This document shows positions 49,401 to 62,260 of a DNA stretch of 64,000 nt, piece by piece. Source of the stretch: Scortum barcoo. Lineage: Eukaryota; Chordata; Actinopteri; Centrarchiformes; Terapontidae. Position 1 is the stretch's first letter. Every line of letters begins with the position of its first letter. The translations under genes and the position numbers were made by a program. A model generated the notes under the pieces. The model ran no database searches. It worked only from the letters and a program-made list of their open reading frames with translations, and had not been told where the DNA came from. The DNA lies in contig CM041546.1 in the NCBI GenBank assembly GCA_023238725.1, forward strand, positions 13,074,528-13,138,527. Direction: 5' to 3'.

Positions 49401-50489
49401 TGGTATGCTGCAGCTTGAGTGGCGTTTGCGCAGCTAAAGCAATAAGCTTCCTCTTGGGTGATTGTCACAGGGACTGATGGACCAATGTCTGTAATAGCTC
49501 CAAGTGGTTGCCGAGCTGTTGTCCTATTTTTAGGCCTGTTTATTTAAATGGGCTGCTTAGGTTTCAGTATTGAGACAATAGCTCATTTGACCTTATTACA
49601 AGTGAGATACAAAGCTGGGCAATTTATTTTTACCTGCAAAAAACAAAACAGACGTACAGCACATGTGTGTCATTAATAATGTATGAATACCTTCAGTCAC
49701 TGTGAGCCTTAGGTTTTTATTTCCATTTTAAGCTAACAGATGGTTTAGTATTGGTAGCTGCCACGAGGGAATGTGTGTGCGTGTGTGTGAGGCATATTGT
49801 CCTCAACTTACCTGTTTGGCAGATTTGGTCCCGTGGCTGGTTACAGAGGGGACCGGGGCCGGGGTGGAAGCTGCAGTAAATGTCGATGATAATGATGGTG
49901 GCTGCGATGACGAAGACAACGATGATAATGACGATGATGCAAGTGGTGGCGAGGCAGCAGATGCAGTTTGTTTGGATGTAGGCTGGACGGCATCCAAGCC
50001 TGAGCGTTGATCTCTGGTCGCCTCGTCTGGAGCAGTGCTGGTTTTGCTCTGCTGGGCCGCTCCTCCTTCTCCATCCCCCCTCAGCAGCCCCCCTCTGCCT
50101 TGTCTCTGATAGGTCCTGATGGTGGGCTTGCAGACGTAGCTCTCCAAGATCTTGGGCGGCTTCTTGGTGCGCTTGGCCTGGAGTCCAATCCGGAGTCGCA
50201 CATTCCCCTCAGGGCAGCTGGTCTCTCTGCCAGATATCTGGAGCTGTTGCTGCCCTGCGCTTCCACAGCGCCCCTCAATGAGCAACTCCAGAACTGCCCC
50301 CTTGTCTCCCTCTCTCTTTCTCCCCGCTCCTCTTCTCTCCTCCTCCTTTTCCGCTATGTCTCCATTCTCCCCATCACCTCTCCTATTTTTCTCTGCCACT
50401 TGGCCCTGCTCAGGGTCTTCAGGGGCAGAGGTGGGGTCCACAGTGGAGTTTGTGTTTGGAGGGGTTCCCCCCTTCACTCTCTGGTCCAT
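40480..50489 (-). CDS. ash1l: ASH1L-type chromatin protein lacking SET, bromodomain, PHD and BAH
   Basis: ASH1L is an H3K36 methyltransferase of the trithorax group; this copy keeps its non-catalytic parts only. Exons, 5' to 3' on the minus strand: 50489-49812, 48917-44741, 43281-42933, 42751-42578, 42491-42397, 42314-42241, 42126-42081, 41976-41936, 41832-41762, 41652-41477, 40947-40856, 40494-40480; phases join to 1,995 aa (human about 2,970). Matches to ASH1L: IGLQAKRTKKPPK, SKLGPQINVSKRGTIYMGKRRGRKPK, SDSGIGTDNNS, KRRPGRPRK, RAGLYSDDYKT, LLPAPIHVGKYL, FQLPYDVMW, KHHVFLVRNWE. AT-hook-like RGRP/RGRK cores lie near residues 700, 762, 886 and 1645. After the residues aligning to human PDVPLYKK the frame goes straight to the post-SET linker, so AWS, SET and post-SET are missing. 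The last two exons are unlike ASH1L. Confidence 0.88.
43282..44740 (-). other. intron after the large exon of the ash1l-type gene
   Basis: 1.46-kb intron between the 4.2-kb exon and the exon carrying KRRPGRPRK. No exon or repeat of note recognised. Confidence 0.6.
48918..49811 (-). other. intron between first coding exon and large exon of the ash1l-type gene
   Basis: Purine-rich on the + strand (GAGA-type) between 49.1 and 49.3 kb. No exon seen. Confidence 0.6.
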
Positions 50490-50691
50490 CAGAGAAGTCA
50501 GGGGGGAGAAGTAAGATGCTGTGAGGTTCCCAGTATAACACTGTTAAATGTCGGGTTGGTGGAGTTGGGGGCGAAGCACAGAGTGAAGAATGAGGAGTAT
50601 CCTGTAATATAAGTCCAAGCAGTCCAAATACAGCTGGGCTCCTTCATCCAGCGAAGGAAGATCTCTCTCTCTTGTGTCCTTTAGACTTTAG

Positions 50692-52667
50692 CTAAGATAG
50701 AGAAAGCTTGAGGCAGAGAGAGAAGGGAAGAAAAGACAGACAGACAGACACAGACAGAAAGATAGAGAGGCCAGTGATTAGTCATTTCAGTGAGCTCAGA
50801 TGCTGAGTAGCAGCAGCACAGGCATTGAGAGGAAAGTCCCCTTCCTGCAGGCAGCTGTAGAGAGGTGCTAAAGTCTGTGTCCACAGAGATGATCTCATCA
50901 TACAGAAAACCCAGGGGGCCAATCAACGCCACCGATTCCCAGAATGTCGACACTAACTGGAAGACAGACCTACTCACATTCTTCAAAAACAGCCTCGGCT
51001 ACTTTTCTCTGACAATCTGTAAATAACGGCAGCTGTGAGAGGCAGCAAAGGCTCCCTAAACCTCCACACTTTTACTTGTCTTCTAATCCTTACTCTGCCC
51101 TCCCCTTCACAATCAATATATCAATCAATCAGCTCCTGACTAATTCAAACACTTGATCCAGTCTCCTCCCCTCTTCTCCCCACTGTCTTTGCGCCTTCTG
51201 TTCTCAGCTACTCCCACAAGCACATCTCCTCCCACCCTTCCCTCTGCCGTACTTTCTTTTCTCTCTGAGACTCCCCTTTTCATGTTTGGCAGTAAGCGTT
51301 TGCATGCATTCTCTATTAGCCCCATCCACTCTCTCTCTCCCTCCCCCTCCCCCCCTCTCTCTCTCTCTGTAGACCACACAGTAAAATGGTCAACTCATAC
51401 ACTGTATCCAACTTAATCAGAACCATATTTCCTCCTCCACTTCGTTCTTTTCCTCCTCTCCAGCCTAAATCCCTCCATTCACGGTCGGACCATTCCCCTC
51501 CTCCCCTTTCAGTAGTGGTAACACAAATCCGTAGGAAAGGGTAAAAACTTATTTTTGGAAACGAGCGCAAATTCCTCCTCCTCCCATTGCTTCCTCTTAA
51601 GTCAAGTAAGCTTTTCATTGACCCCATTGTAAATTGACTTTTAATGTGACATTAGAGCGAGTAACACACCCTAAAATAACTTTCTCCTCACTAGAAAAAA
51701 AAACTTTCACTCTCACTCACCGCTGTGTTCAGCCCCGTTTTTAACCCATCGAGGAGAAACAGCATCTTCTGTCATGCTTCCTTCATTATTCCCCGTCTCT
51801 CATTAAGGGAGACACTCGTCCATTTTCTAATAAAACACACCCTGCCAAGCATTCTTGCAGCTCTCTCCTGAGAGCCTCTTATGAAATAGCTCTTCTGTCT
51901 CTCAACGCACTGAGCTGCCCCCTTAAACTTACAAGAGCATCTCAGATAATGTTTTCATTTAAGAGCTCAGTGGGCTATCTCTTTTGCCTCTCGGTCCCTC
52001 CACACCCAAACCCTTTCCTTGAATCACACTGAGCTCGAATCAACATCTGTTCCAGTAACTGCTGTTATGTAACAGTTTTGGAAAGAATTTCCAAGGCCAA
52101 ACCTCCTTACAATAAAATAAAAAAAGGGAGCACAGAGATGGACAGTGGCGCTCTTAAATAACTGCAGCCACTTTTATCGCGACCTCTGCTTCAGAAGCCC
52201 AACCTGACTGGAGAGGAGCAAAGTGAAGAGGATACAGTCGGCGAGGAGGAGCTGGAGTCATGTGGGGGCCACCGTCCTGTTTGTGCAAAGTGACTATGAG
52301 GAGAGAATAAGAGTGGCAGGTTTGCAAACTTAAAAGGGCAAGCCCATTCAGCACCAGTCAAAGTGCATACTAATAGCTTTTTATACTCTCCAGAGCTATA
52401 CCTCTCAGACATAACTCAAAATTATTCTAACATTAGACCAGAAGCTATTTCCAGTGACAGGATGATGGGTGGACTTGACACTGTAGTCGGTGCGGTTCCT
52501 CGGCAGCGGCGAGGCGACGATTAAATCATGATAATGGCCCACCATATTTCCAGCCATCATCAGCAGCCCGTGACGGTGTTATCATCAATACAACTACAAC
52601 ACCATTATCATCTGCCTGACAACAGCACGGGCACAGCTGGAAATTAGGGCTCCCTGTGATGGCATCT

Positions 52668-52699
<32 letters not shown>

Positions 52700-53302
52700 G
52701 CCAGTGCAGCTTTGACTCCTCACACACACACAGGGAAGTTTCTCACGTGAGTCTCCCCCCTCCTCACACACACACACACACACACACACACTTTCTCCTA
52801 CTTGGTGTATTGGAAGCGTGTTGGTCGTACATTGTGTACCCAGGTCGCAGCTGCGTAGGCTGACTGATGTTGCTACTGTAGATACAGTACGGGCAGTGGG
52901 GGTGTTACCGCACTGGAGCAACCTATCGCTGGTTTACAGAGGACGTCAACTAAAAAAAAAAAAAAAGGGGGGGTGGAGTTGGAAGGGGAGGGGAGGACGG
53001 GGGAGGGGGCTTCCTTCTTCCATAATGACTTTGCGCACCTCCGAAAATCACCGTCCGCCCGCCTCTGTCGCACTTACAAATGATACACACGCGCACGTGT
53101 TGTTGTTGTCGTCACTCCCGTCCGCGTCGAAAATGTGGCCCACATCAGCGGCGTCCCGAGGCGCGACGCACAGCTGCGACTCGAAACTCAACATGGAAGT
53201 GGGGGTGCTACGTAGCATCAAAATGTGCTTGCCGCTGGTGTTTGTGATGTGGATTAGTCCCCTGCCACCTTTTCCGCCCCCTTCTCCTCCTCCCTCTCTC
53301 TC

Positions 53303-53333
<31 letters not shown>

Positions 53334-53611
53334 TCTATGTGTCCTCTGCCAGCCCTTCTCCTTCTGCTGGAGTCAGCAACATTGTAATAAGAAATATCAC
53401 CACGCAAAGAGAGGTGGTGGAGGGGGGTAGTGGTGGTGGTGGTGATGGGGGGGCAACATACTCGGCAACAAGGGATAAAATTAGCGCAAAGCGGATGCAG
53501 AAAACGCACAGTAACCCCCGCTGTGCTGCGAGCTCGCTGCTGATGACAGGCCTGCACACATTAATACGGACTGCCATGAAAATCTGTAATAAGGCTACGT
53601 AGGCTACTTAC
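50692..53611 (-). other. first intron of the ash1l-type gene
   Basis: Bounded by a donor at 53611 (gtaagt on the minus strand) and an acceptor at about 50692 (ctctatcttag). Holds two (CA)n microsatellites (about 52669-52700 and 52766-52791), a CT-rich stretch near 51.3 kb and a TC run at about 53298-53332. The part from about 52.9 kb is GC-rich. No gene supported. Confidence 0.5.
52669..52791. repeat. paired (CA)n microsatellites
   Basis: Two CA-repeat blocks separated by about 65 bases containing a third short CACACA tract. Confidence 0.85.
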
Positions 53612-54200
53612 CCGAGAGCGCGTCCCGGAGCCAACTGCGTTTAGGCAGGAGGTGAAGGTGCCGCTGTCCCGCTCTCCCCTTCTCGCCACCACCGATCAGC
53701 CGCTTCTTGGCGCATTAGATGTGGCTTTGATTACATAAGTGAGGCCGGTGGAGGTTAAAACACCTCCAAAAACCGAGTTTCGGTCTCATCGGAGCGCAGC
53801 GCCGCGCAACAACATTGGCGCGGGTGTTTTTATAATCGCACAGTCGACAGATCCTCCGTCGGCGCGTCTCCGCAGCTAGGTGGCGGACTGGTTACGCCGG
53901 AGCTTATTTCGTGGCCACTTCTCTCGGGGAAAGTTAGATCTCTCCCGCCAGTAATAATGGGTCGGATCGCGCTCTCGTGTCGCGCACGGGCTGTTAACGT
54001 GTCAGCGCGGCGCGGAACTGCGGCGGCGTGTGCGTGTGCGGAGAGGGGCTGCTGGGCTGTGCGGGAATGCAATTGCGTGGCCATTTTCATGTGGCCAGAG
54101 GAGAAGAAACGGCGGGCACAGCACAGCACGGGGATCTCATTGTGGTTCATAACAGGCGACTGGGGAGGGCTATTTAGACGCTTAATAAAATGGCGACGAC
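53612..54200 (-). promoter_or_regulatory. CpG-rich promoter and non-coding first exon of the ash1l-type gene
   Basis: The block is strongly CpG-rich against AT-rich flanks. A minus-strand donor (CTCGG then gtaagt) at 53612/53611 suggests a 5' UTR exon of roughly 200-250 bp. The transcription start is not determined. Confidence 0.5.
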
Positions 54201-55689
54201 TTGGCCAAAGTAAGCTGCTGGAAGAAGGTTGTTTTTTTTGTGGTGGTGGGGGGTGCAGCTCAAAAGTTGTGTCGCGTAATGTAATATGTGATCCAGCTTC
54301 GAGGAGTGGGGGAGGAAAGAAAAGCAGGCTGGGCTGAGCGCTTGGTAAAAAGTTAATATGTGACAGCTGTTTATCATGCATCTGTAAAACTGAAGACGTA
54401 GAAAACTGGGAGTGACTCATGCAGGAGGAGGAACACAAAATCTGTGTTACACACAACTGAACAGATTTGTTACATGCTGAGACATTTTAGATTATTGTTC
54501 AAGTATGACACAATGTAATAACTATCAATAATACAAACTCACAATAATAACCATTACAACCATGCGCAATTACATCTATATTGTTTATTTTAGTTTTATT
54601 TAGTTAAGTTTTAAACCATCATCCCTATTTTTAATGTTGTTTATACATCTATACAGGACCAGATTATCCCACTATTGGGTCCCTGAGACACAGATTTTAG
54701 CTTTTAGGCCCCAGTTGGCCCCCTATTCCTCCTGCCCTCTGTCCCAATTGTACACTGCAACCTCCATAATACCCATTAACTATTTCACCTGCATCCAGTA
54801 AACAACAAGTATTAACAGGATTTTTTTTTTATCAGAATATGTATATAATATATGTGAAGACAGTATTACATAAAAACAAAGTTGTTTTTTTTTAAACTAG
54901 ATGTAGGGCCCATCTATAAGACTGAGCCTTTAGGTTATGATGGTCATGATGCAGGACTTGTCATAAGGGCTTTCCCATTTCAGTCGTGCCATATATGGTG
55001 GTGCATATTCTAAAATCCAACGAACAAATAGGCAATTAATTGAATGACTTAAAACCAAATGACAAATATTGAACTTGGGGCTGCACACAAACCAAATATA
55101 GCTTATATATCTCATCCAGAAGTTCAGCTTTTAGAAAGTTTAAAGACTGAAAGTTTGACTTTTTCATTAAACACCTGCATTTGACCTAAGTGTGTAGAGC
55201 CTTTCTTTCTCACGGGCAGTATATATCAAAGTAATTACAGTCCTAATGGTAATAATGTAGGACTTCTTTGTTGATATTATAGCTTAGCATGCATTTTACA
55301 AGGACCAATGTGCAATATTGCAATTTTAACTATATTACACACAAACAATTCATATATAGTGAACCAGGGCCTTTTAGAGGCAATGTCCCCCTTGTCATGG
55401 TTGTTAATCCAACACTGGCTTTCACACACAGTACATTTTTAGATACTATTTCCTGTTGGTTACATTGCTCCTATTTCAGGTTCATGCAATTAGGTAATTT
55501 GGTAAATTAAAAGAAAAGTTACCACCTCCATAGGATGTGCATAATGCAAGAAATGACACAGATAATCTCAATTGTATTAATTTCAAATAGGAACATTATG
55601 AAGAGAAAATTTAGGCTTGAGACATTAGAAAAATAAGGTGTGAGAGCAACTATGTACAGGGTGAGTAGTTAAAAGGTGGATATGGAACA
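54201..55689. other. intergenic spacer
   Basis: AT-rich sequence between the ash1l-type promoter and the dispersed repeat. No open frame or RNA gene that I can support; MSTO1, which sits in this position in human, is not visible. Confidence 0.6.
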
Positions 55690-56010
55690 TGCATCCATCC
55701 ATTTTCTATTCCCACTTTATCCTGACACACAGGGTCGCAGGGGATGCTGGAGCTTATCTCAGCTATCTTGGGCAAGAGGCAGGGTACACCCTGGACTGGA
55801 CGCCAGTCAGTCACAGGGCTGACATACTCACATTCATACCTAGGGGCAATTTTGAGTTGCCAATTAACCTGCATGTCTTAACCTGCAACCTGCATGTATA
55901 GATTAATTGGCAATGTCCAAAATGTCTTTTGGACATGCAGGTTGGATAGGGAGGAAGCTGGAGGACCCAGAGAGAACCTACACAGGGAGACTCCACACAG
56001 AAAGGCCTGT
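55690..56010. repeat. dispersed teleost repeat ('ccatccatccattttct' family)
   Basis: Carries the features of a repeat seen across fish genomes: CATCCATCCATTTTCTATT, a GGGTCGCAGGGG-type core, GGGTACACCCTGGACTGGA, CGCCAGTCAGTCACAGG, CATTCATACCTAGGG and a final CTCCACACAGAAAGGCC. No coding potential; the class (probably a non-LTR retroelement 3' end) is uncertain. Middle part is partly duplicated or rearranged (two copies of an AACCTGCATGT segment). Confidence 0.7.
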
Positions 56011-56569
56011 GTCAACATAACATATGGAATTTACAAAAAAAAAAACATACACACATTTATACCTGTACAAAGCAGTTTAATGTTTATTTTTACCTTGTTT
56101 AGCTGTTGTCCTTATGTTTAACTGTATGCATATCTATTTCTGTATGTATAGTGGGAGCGTTGTAAAAACTGAGTCAGATTCCTTGTCTGGGTACAGATAG
56201 CTGATTCTGATATGATACAATGTGACATGAAAATGAGGAAGAAAATTAGGTTATTTACATTTTATAATATGAAACATATAATGAGTCTCATGCAAGCAGA
56301 AATAAATACAGTTATGCAGCTTTGTTTTTCATTATAGATACCTGCTTTGTACAAGAGGTTGGTAACTTTTTTCTTAATCTCCCTGCAGCCACCACTACTG
56401 ATTGTAAGTGTTTTAAAAGAGCACGGTCCTGCTCCAGACAGGTAATTGTTTATAAAACACCGCCACAGTGTGTTTACAGACGTCTGACTGTATTAATGAT
56501 CATAACAGGTGAAATGAGTCTAACTCTGATAAACTCCATTTTCCTCAGCCGTCGTCGCCTGGCTGGCTC

Positions 56570-56777
56570 GCGCCTTCTCATTGGCTGCAGAGCATTGTGA
56601 TTTGGTGACGTCACGTCCGGTTTAGTGCAACATGATGGCGGTGTCCATGACAGACATGGCACATTGACTTCGGCCGCAGGTCTGCTTTTCCTCCCTCAAA
56701 CTGGTCCGGGGACGTTTGTCAGTGGACGAAATTCACCGAAATCCACGTCGCTGAATATTTGATGCGGTGAGCCGCAG
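56570..56777 (+). promoter_or_regulatory. dap3 promoter and non-coding first exon
   Basis: Contains an inverted CCAAT (ATTGG at 56580-56584), a perfect CRE/ATF palindrome TGACGTCA at 56606-56613 and a YY1-like ATGGCGG at about 56635. CpG density is raised. Two donor candidates end the first exon: after 56766 (gtgagc) and after 56777 (gtaaac). Confidence 0.55.
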
Positions 56778-56955
56778 GTAAACAACTTTGGGTGCCCAAA
56801 CAGCGCTACGTTATCACTGCAGCCCGTCAGCTCCCGCAGCTAGCTGTTAGCTAAGTGTTTACGCAAGGTTACAGGACACCGGTTAGTTTTCACACTCTGC
56901 TCACCTCACTGGCACATGAAGCCCATGAAATATGTTCATTTCTATTTTTCAGGTC

Positions 56956-59013
56956 ATGGCGCTCCACAGACTGTCCTTCAGACTGCGGCAGACGGTAAGA
57001 GCACAGTTTATTAATGAGACTGTTATTATGAAGAGGAATCCCTCTGTTAATATTTGTGACTGGATCAGCTCTTTTTTCACGTGGTGTGAAACTGGTGCGA
57101 AACACAACTCTGTAGTTTATTAGGTGTGTGAATTACACGGTTCTTAAATGTACAGCATCAATGTAAAAATAAATGAATTCTAACATTGCTAACATGATTG
57201 ACAGCTCACAGTACTTCCTGTATATGAGACCAGGGATGAATTTGATTAGGAACAACTTTATGTGGAAGTGTTACCAGATTTAACTGTGTGTGTTGCATCA
57301 AAGTTACTTTTAGATATGCATGTGGTCATATCTTGTTATTATTACCTACTTCATTTGAAGATTGTTATCATTATTTTTGTTTTGTGTTAATGTTTTTATT
57401 TATTTATAATGTTTCTGTTTATCAAAATATCACTGTACTTTATGATTAAAGTAAAGAATATAGTATTATTTTCCATATAAGTTAATGTGGGTGGAAAGAG
57501 AAGAGATATTTTAAGAAACAAAACTTTTTTGTTCAGTTTTTATTGTTCTTAATCTGTGTCACACAGTCACAGATCTGCTTATGTATACTTTATACTTCCA
57601 TTAAAGATAATGTAAAGAAAAAAATACTATTATCAAGTATTTAGTAACTTGACAGTAAAATTCATTAAACAACTACTAATATCTATATCAATCTATTGAT
57701 CTATCTATGTGATCTCCTTTTGGGGCCTCGCTGGGGACGCCCACCTCCCACTTTGAAAATCTCTGTTATACTCTGTTATAAAACACATGTACAATCCAGA
57801 GTAGTATTGTATGTCAAATCTGATCAAATCCTAGATGTGTCTATGTGAAACCTCATAATAGATTCAGCATTAATCTTTTTGTGTAGATACTAAATACTTT
57901 CATTTAGTGTCAGTGGAGGACATAAGGTATTACCTGTGTGATTCGAGATTGATACATTTTATTTTGTTTTTTATTAATGATATTGTTTGAGGTAAACATT
58001 TCGGAAAATGCCCATAAGATATCAAAGTCTGATCAACAGGAAAGATTACAGTACATGTTTACATACAAGTCAGTTGAAGCTTTTTTACATCGATGTATTA
58101 AGGAGTACACGTTACATTGGTGTGCTTTTGCAGGTAACGCATGTAAGGTCCCTTCATACCAGTGCATCTGGGCAGCAGCAGGAGGCTGTCGCTGTAGATT
58201 CAGACCCTGAGCGCTTCTCAGTTTTCAGAACGCAGGAGAATGATCCGGTAAGAGAATCTGACCAATTCAAATATTGTCATCATGTCATCAACAGGCACGG
58301 GGAAAACAAGTACGGCGGCCTATTCACAACAGATTTGTGTTTGTAGCAGCACTTGTCTGTTCATTTTATTTAATTTTAGCTCACGATTTGTCTCTTTCCA
58401 GGCATGTCAATCAGAGAAGCATATGGGACAGTATTACACAGTGCCCTCTGCACACGTCCGCACTTTGTTCCCTCACGGCCTCCCTTGGCGCTTTCAGCAG
58501 CAGGTATGTCTATGACTGCATTCACATTATTCTAAACTTACTGGCTCATGGATAATATTTTATATATCTCTCTGAAATAGAAAATTGTCTGCCAGGAAGA
58601 CAAATTGTCTTGTATGGTTTCAGGCAAAGACGTTTAATGAAGCCTGTGTGATGGTGAGGCAGCCGGCTCTAGAGGTCATCTCTTGTCTGAAGCAAGCAGA
58701 CACCAGCAAACCTGCAGTGCGTTATTTATTCTGTATCCTTTAAAACATACGGTGACATTCACACACTCAGATAAACACACTCATCTGCTCTTGATGCTCC
58801 TGCATAAACCTGTTGTCAACCTTATGAAGCTGTTCAGATGGGTTGAAGGGCAGTGGGAAGACTATGTCTCTCTGTCACACAGTCCACTACTGCTACACAC
58901 AGGGATGGCTGGTGCTGCATATTCCTGATGGTGAGACAAACACAATCACACCTGCCAGGTGGCCAATGGCAGAAGTACAGAATTTGTGACCAGATCAGTG
59001 ACCCTCCTACTTC

Positions 59014-59052
<39 letters not shown>

Positions 59053-62000
59053 GTGTGTTTGTTTTATAATACAGCTCACCTCTGGGTGAAGAACTGTAAG
59101 GAGCTGCTGCCCTCGTCCTTTAACTCGTCTCGTTATGATCAGCCATTACAAGCCACTGAATGGTTACGCAACTTCAGAATCACCAATGAGCACTTCCTTT
59201 CAAAGGTACTGGCCTTTATGCAGTGTGCCCTTATGAACACCAGTCATTAGGGGATATTTACATGTGCTGCAATTTTACAATGTAGTGATGAGTATGCACA
59301 GTCAGATTAAGCTTGTGAAGTATTACAACATTTGTCATATCATTAACAAGCATGAAGGCATTTATAGAGATTAATTGAGGCTTGACTGTGTCTTCACAGT
59401 GGTCACATGCTGATACACGTAAAGCAGTTAAACTGCATGATGGCGCCACCTGAATTTACCCAAATGTACCACAATAAAAGGAAGGTTGTGAAGGGTCTTT
59501 GCATCACACATTAGCAGTATAACAGCATGATGAGGTTTGAGGTTTATATTTTGAGGGAAACCGATTTAATTTTTTCTTTTTAAGGTTGTGCTCAATAGAA
59601 TTCAAATAGAAATGGCAATTTTTCTTTTATAGACCCTCTAGGAAGGCAAATTTCTAGTGGATTTTTACATTGTCTTGATAGGAAATAAGGCAAAAAAGAG
59701 AGATAATCCCCATACAGCAACTCAGTCTTTAATGCTGTTAAGCTGTATAATGTTTGACATTAACATGTATAGTTGAAATACTAGTCATAAGTAAATATAA
59801 TTTCTGTGATGAAACAAACTAAAACAATTTTAATTTATGTGAAATAACACTGGAAAGCTGAATGAAAGCATGAATTAAAATGTGGAGACTGCCCACATAA
59901 ACATGTGAAGTGAAACTATGTTGTGTCTTGCCCAGATAAAGACAAAGCAGCGCTATGTGTGGACAAAGAGAGAGTTCACTGAGGAGGGAAGTCTGCTTGG
60001 AGAGCTGGTGGATCAGGTGAGTCCTCACTCACAAATGAGTGGGAGTTTGGATCTTTTCCTCTTGATTTTTTTTTTCTGACTGTAGGTATTTATTTCCATT
60101 CATCAGAGATGTGTTTTATTTGTTCCTCTTAGACATTTTCATCATTTTGTTGTATTTTCTGTCTTCTACCGACTTTATCTGCCTTTCCCATTCCCCCACA
60201 GGGGTCATTAAAGTTTCATCTTTCACCTTGCCTGTCCTTAGTGGTGATCAATAGCCAATGAACTGAACACAGTGATGGATCAGCACAATATTTTTGTACT
60301 ACAAAGGTGGAACAGAGTCGTGGATTTATGTTCAGCATGTGAATTTTTCACCTTTTTCAGTCAGTCATCTTGCTCTGCTATTCAAGGCGTCATTTCACTT
60401 TGAATCAGTGCTGCCCTGTTTTGTCTGCTTTTTCATACAAAAAAAAATTTGGTCACTGTGTACTGTGATATTGTTATAAGGTACAGTTAGATCTGATATT
60501 AATAGCCATCCATCTGATGGCACATTGTAAGACAAAAAGAAATCAGTTTCAAACCTCCTGCTGAAGCATCTGTATTAAAGTGTTGTATGAAATGACTGTT
60601 ACTGACACTTGACCAACTCAGTTGCTTCTACAAAGTGATGTGTTATTATGATTTAAAAGAGTACTCTGTAAATTTGGCATTGCACTCCTGTAACATTGTT
60701 AGATTAATTGTTAGACAGTTCTCCACATTACCCACAATGCAACACCCCCCCTGACAGTTTGTTTTGAGATTTGGGTGTGTTACGATCATAGCAGTTAATG
60801 TAGACGCAGAGCAGAGATGAGGAGTGGGCTACAGAAGGTGATTTTTTTTTTGGTTTTTTAAACTTGTAGTCATCTTCAGACTAAACTGACATCGACTCAA
60901 GTGACATCACTTAGGGCAATCTACTCTACACAGCTCCCCCAAAAGGTTTTATGTGACTTTGTTCACAAAAGCATTCATCCTCAAGCCCTGTAAACAGACT
61001 TTGATGGGAGAGCTCTGCAGAGCTCCACTTTACTCGTTTTATATTTCCCTTCATAAGACATAATCATCATGTTTCTGTTGGTGTTTCCTTTGCCGTAGGG
61101 TATCACTCGTGTAAAGAGCAGCAGCGATGTGGTGGGGGCGGTGATGAAGGAGCTGAGGCTGCAGAGCGGGCAACCAGAGTCAAGCTTCCGTCTGGCCGTG
61201 GCCGTGGATGGTGTCAACGCCCTGTGGGGAAGATCCACCATCAAGAAGGAGAATAAGAGTGCTGTGAGGAAACATATTCACAATCCTGCCATGCTTCTTC
61301 ATGCTTCTATTTCAGTTTCCACTGACAGGAAGTCTTATGTGTTTCTCTTTTCTGCCATCATCAGGTGGATCCAGAAGAACTCACTTTGGTTTATAACCTG
61401 AGAAAGCTGATGAAGAATGACTGGGTGAGAAAAACACACTGAATGCGATGGCCACAGTTGTATGAGAATATTTCAGATGTTTTTTTTTTTCCCCCACTGT
61501 CATTTACTCTATTTTTCTCAGACTGGAGGCGCCATCATCACCACTCTGTCTCAGACGGGGTCTCTCTACACTTCAAAGTCTGCCTACCTGCCTCAAGAGC
61601 TGCTGGGAGAGGTCAGTGGTCATTTTAGAGTACTTTATAATCTGCTGCACTTGGCCTAAAGCTCTCACAGCAGCTGAGTCTTTCCTTCTTTTTTTTTTTT
61701 TTACTTCCATCATTAGTCAGGAAATGGCGAACCTGACGTAATCACAAGACATAATGGTTATGCTTTGTTGTTGCTTTGTGGTGAGCATCTCACCTTTTTG
61801 TTAACAATAAAATGGCCAGTGTAGATACCAAATACAATGTACTTGTGACATTCACTTTGCACACACTAGCATTCCCTCTGTACTTACTTGACTGTTTAAC
61901 AAACAAGCAACGCGTCATGGATGTGTCAGTACTGCCCCCATCCTGTGTACCTTGTTTTATGCCTTAAGCTTCACCTGTTTGCAGAGGGTTGTAAAATTAT

Positions 62001-62185
62001 TTACACTGGTTGGTATTTGTCTGTCTGCATGTCATAAGATCAATTTCCTAATGGAGCAAACTCAAAGTAGGGTCATATATCATTCTTGTCTCACCAAATA
62101 AAAAAATGATGATGTTATAATTGTATAATATAAATCATTTAGACTTATGCTCTTCACTATTGACTGACTGACTAATTTGTAAAAG

Positions 62186-62260
<75 letters not shown>

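Noticed and set aside
55689..55901. 70-codon open frame in the intergenic spacer
   Set aside because: Lies wholly in a dispersed teleost repeat.
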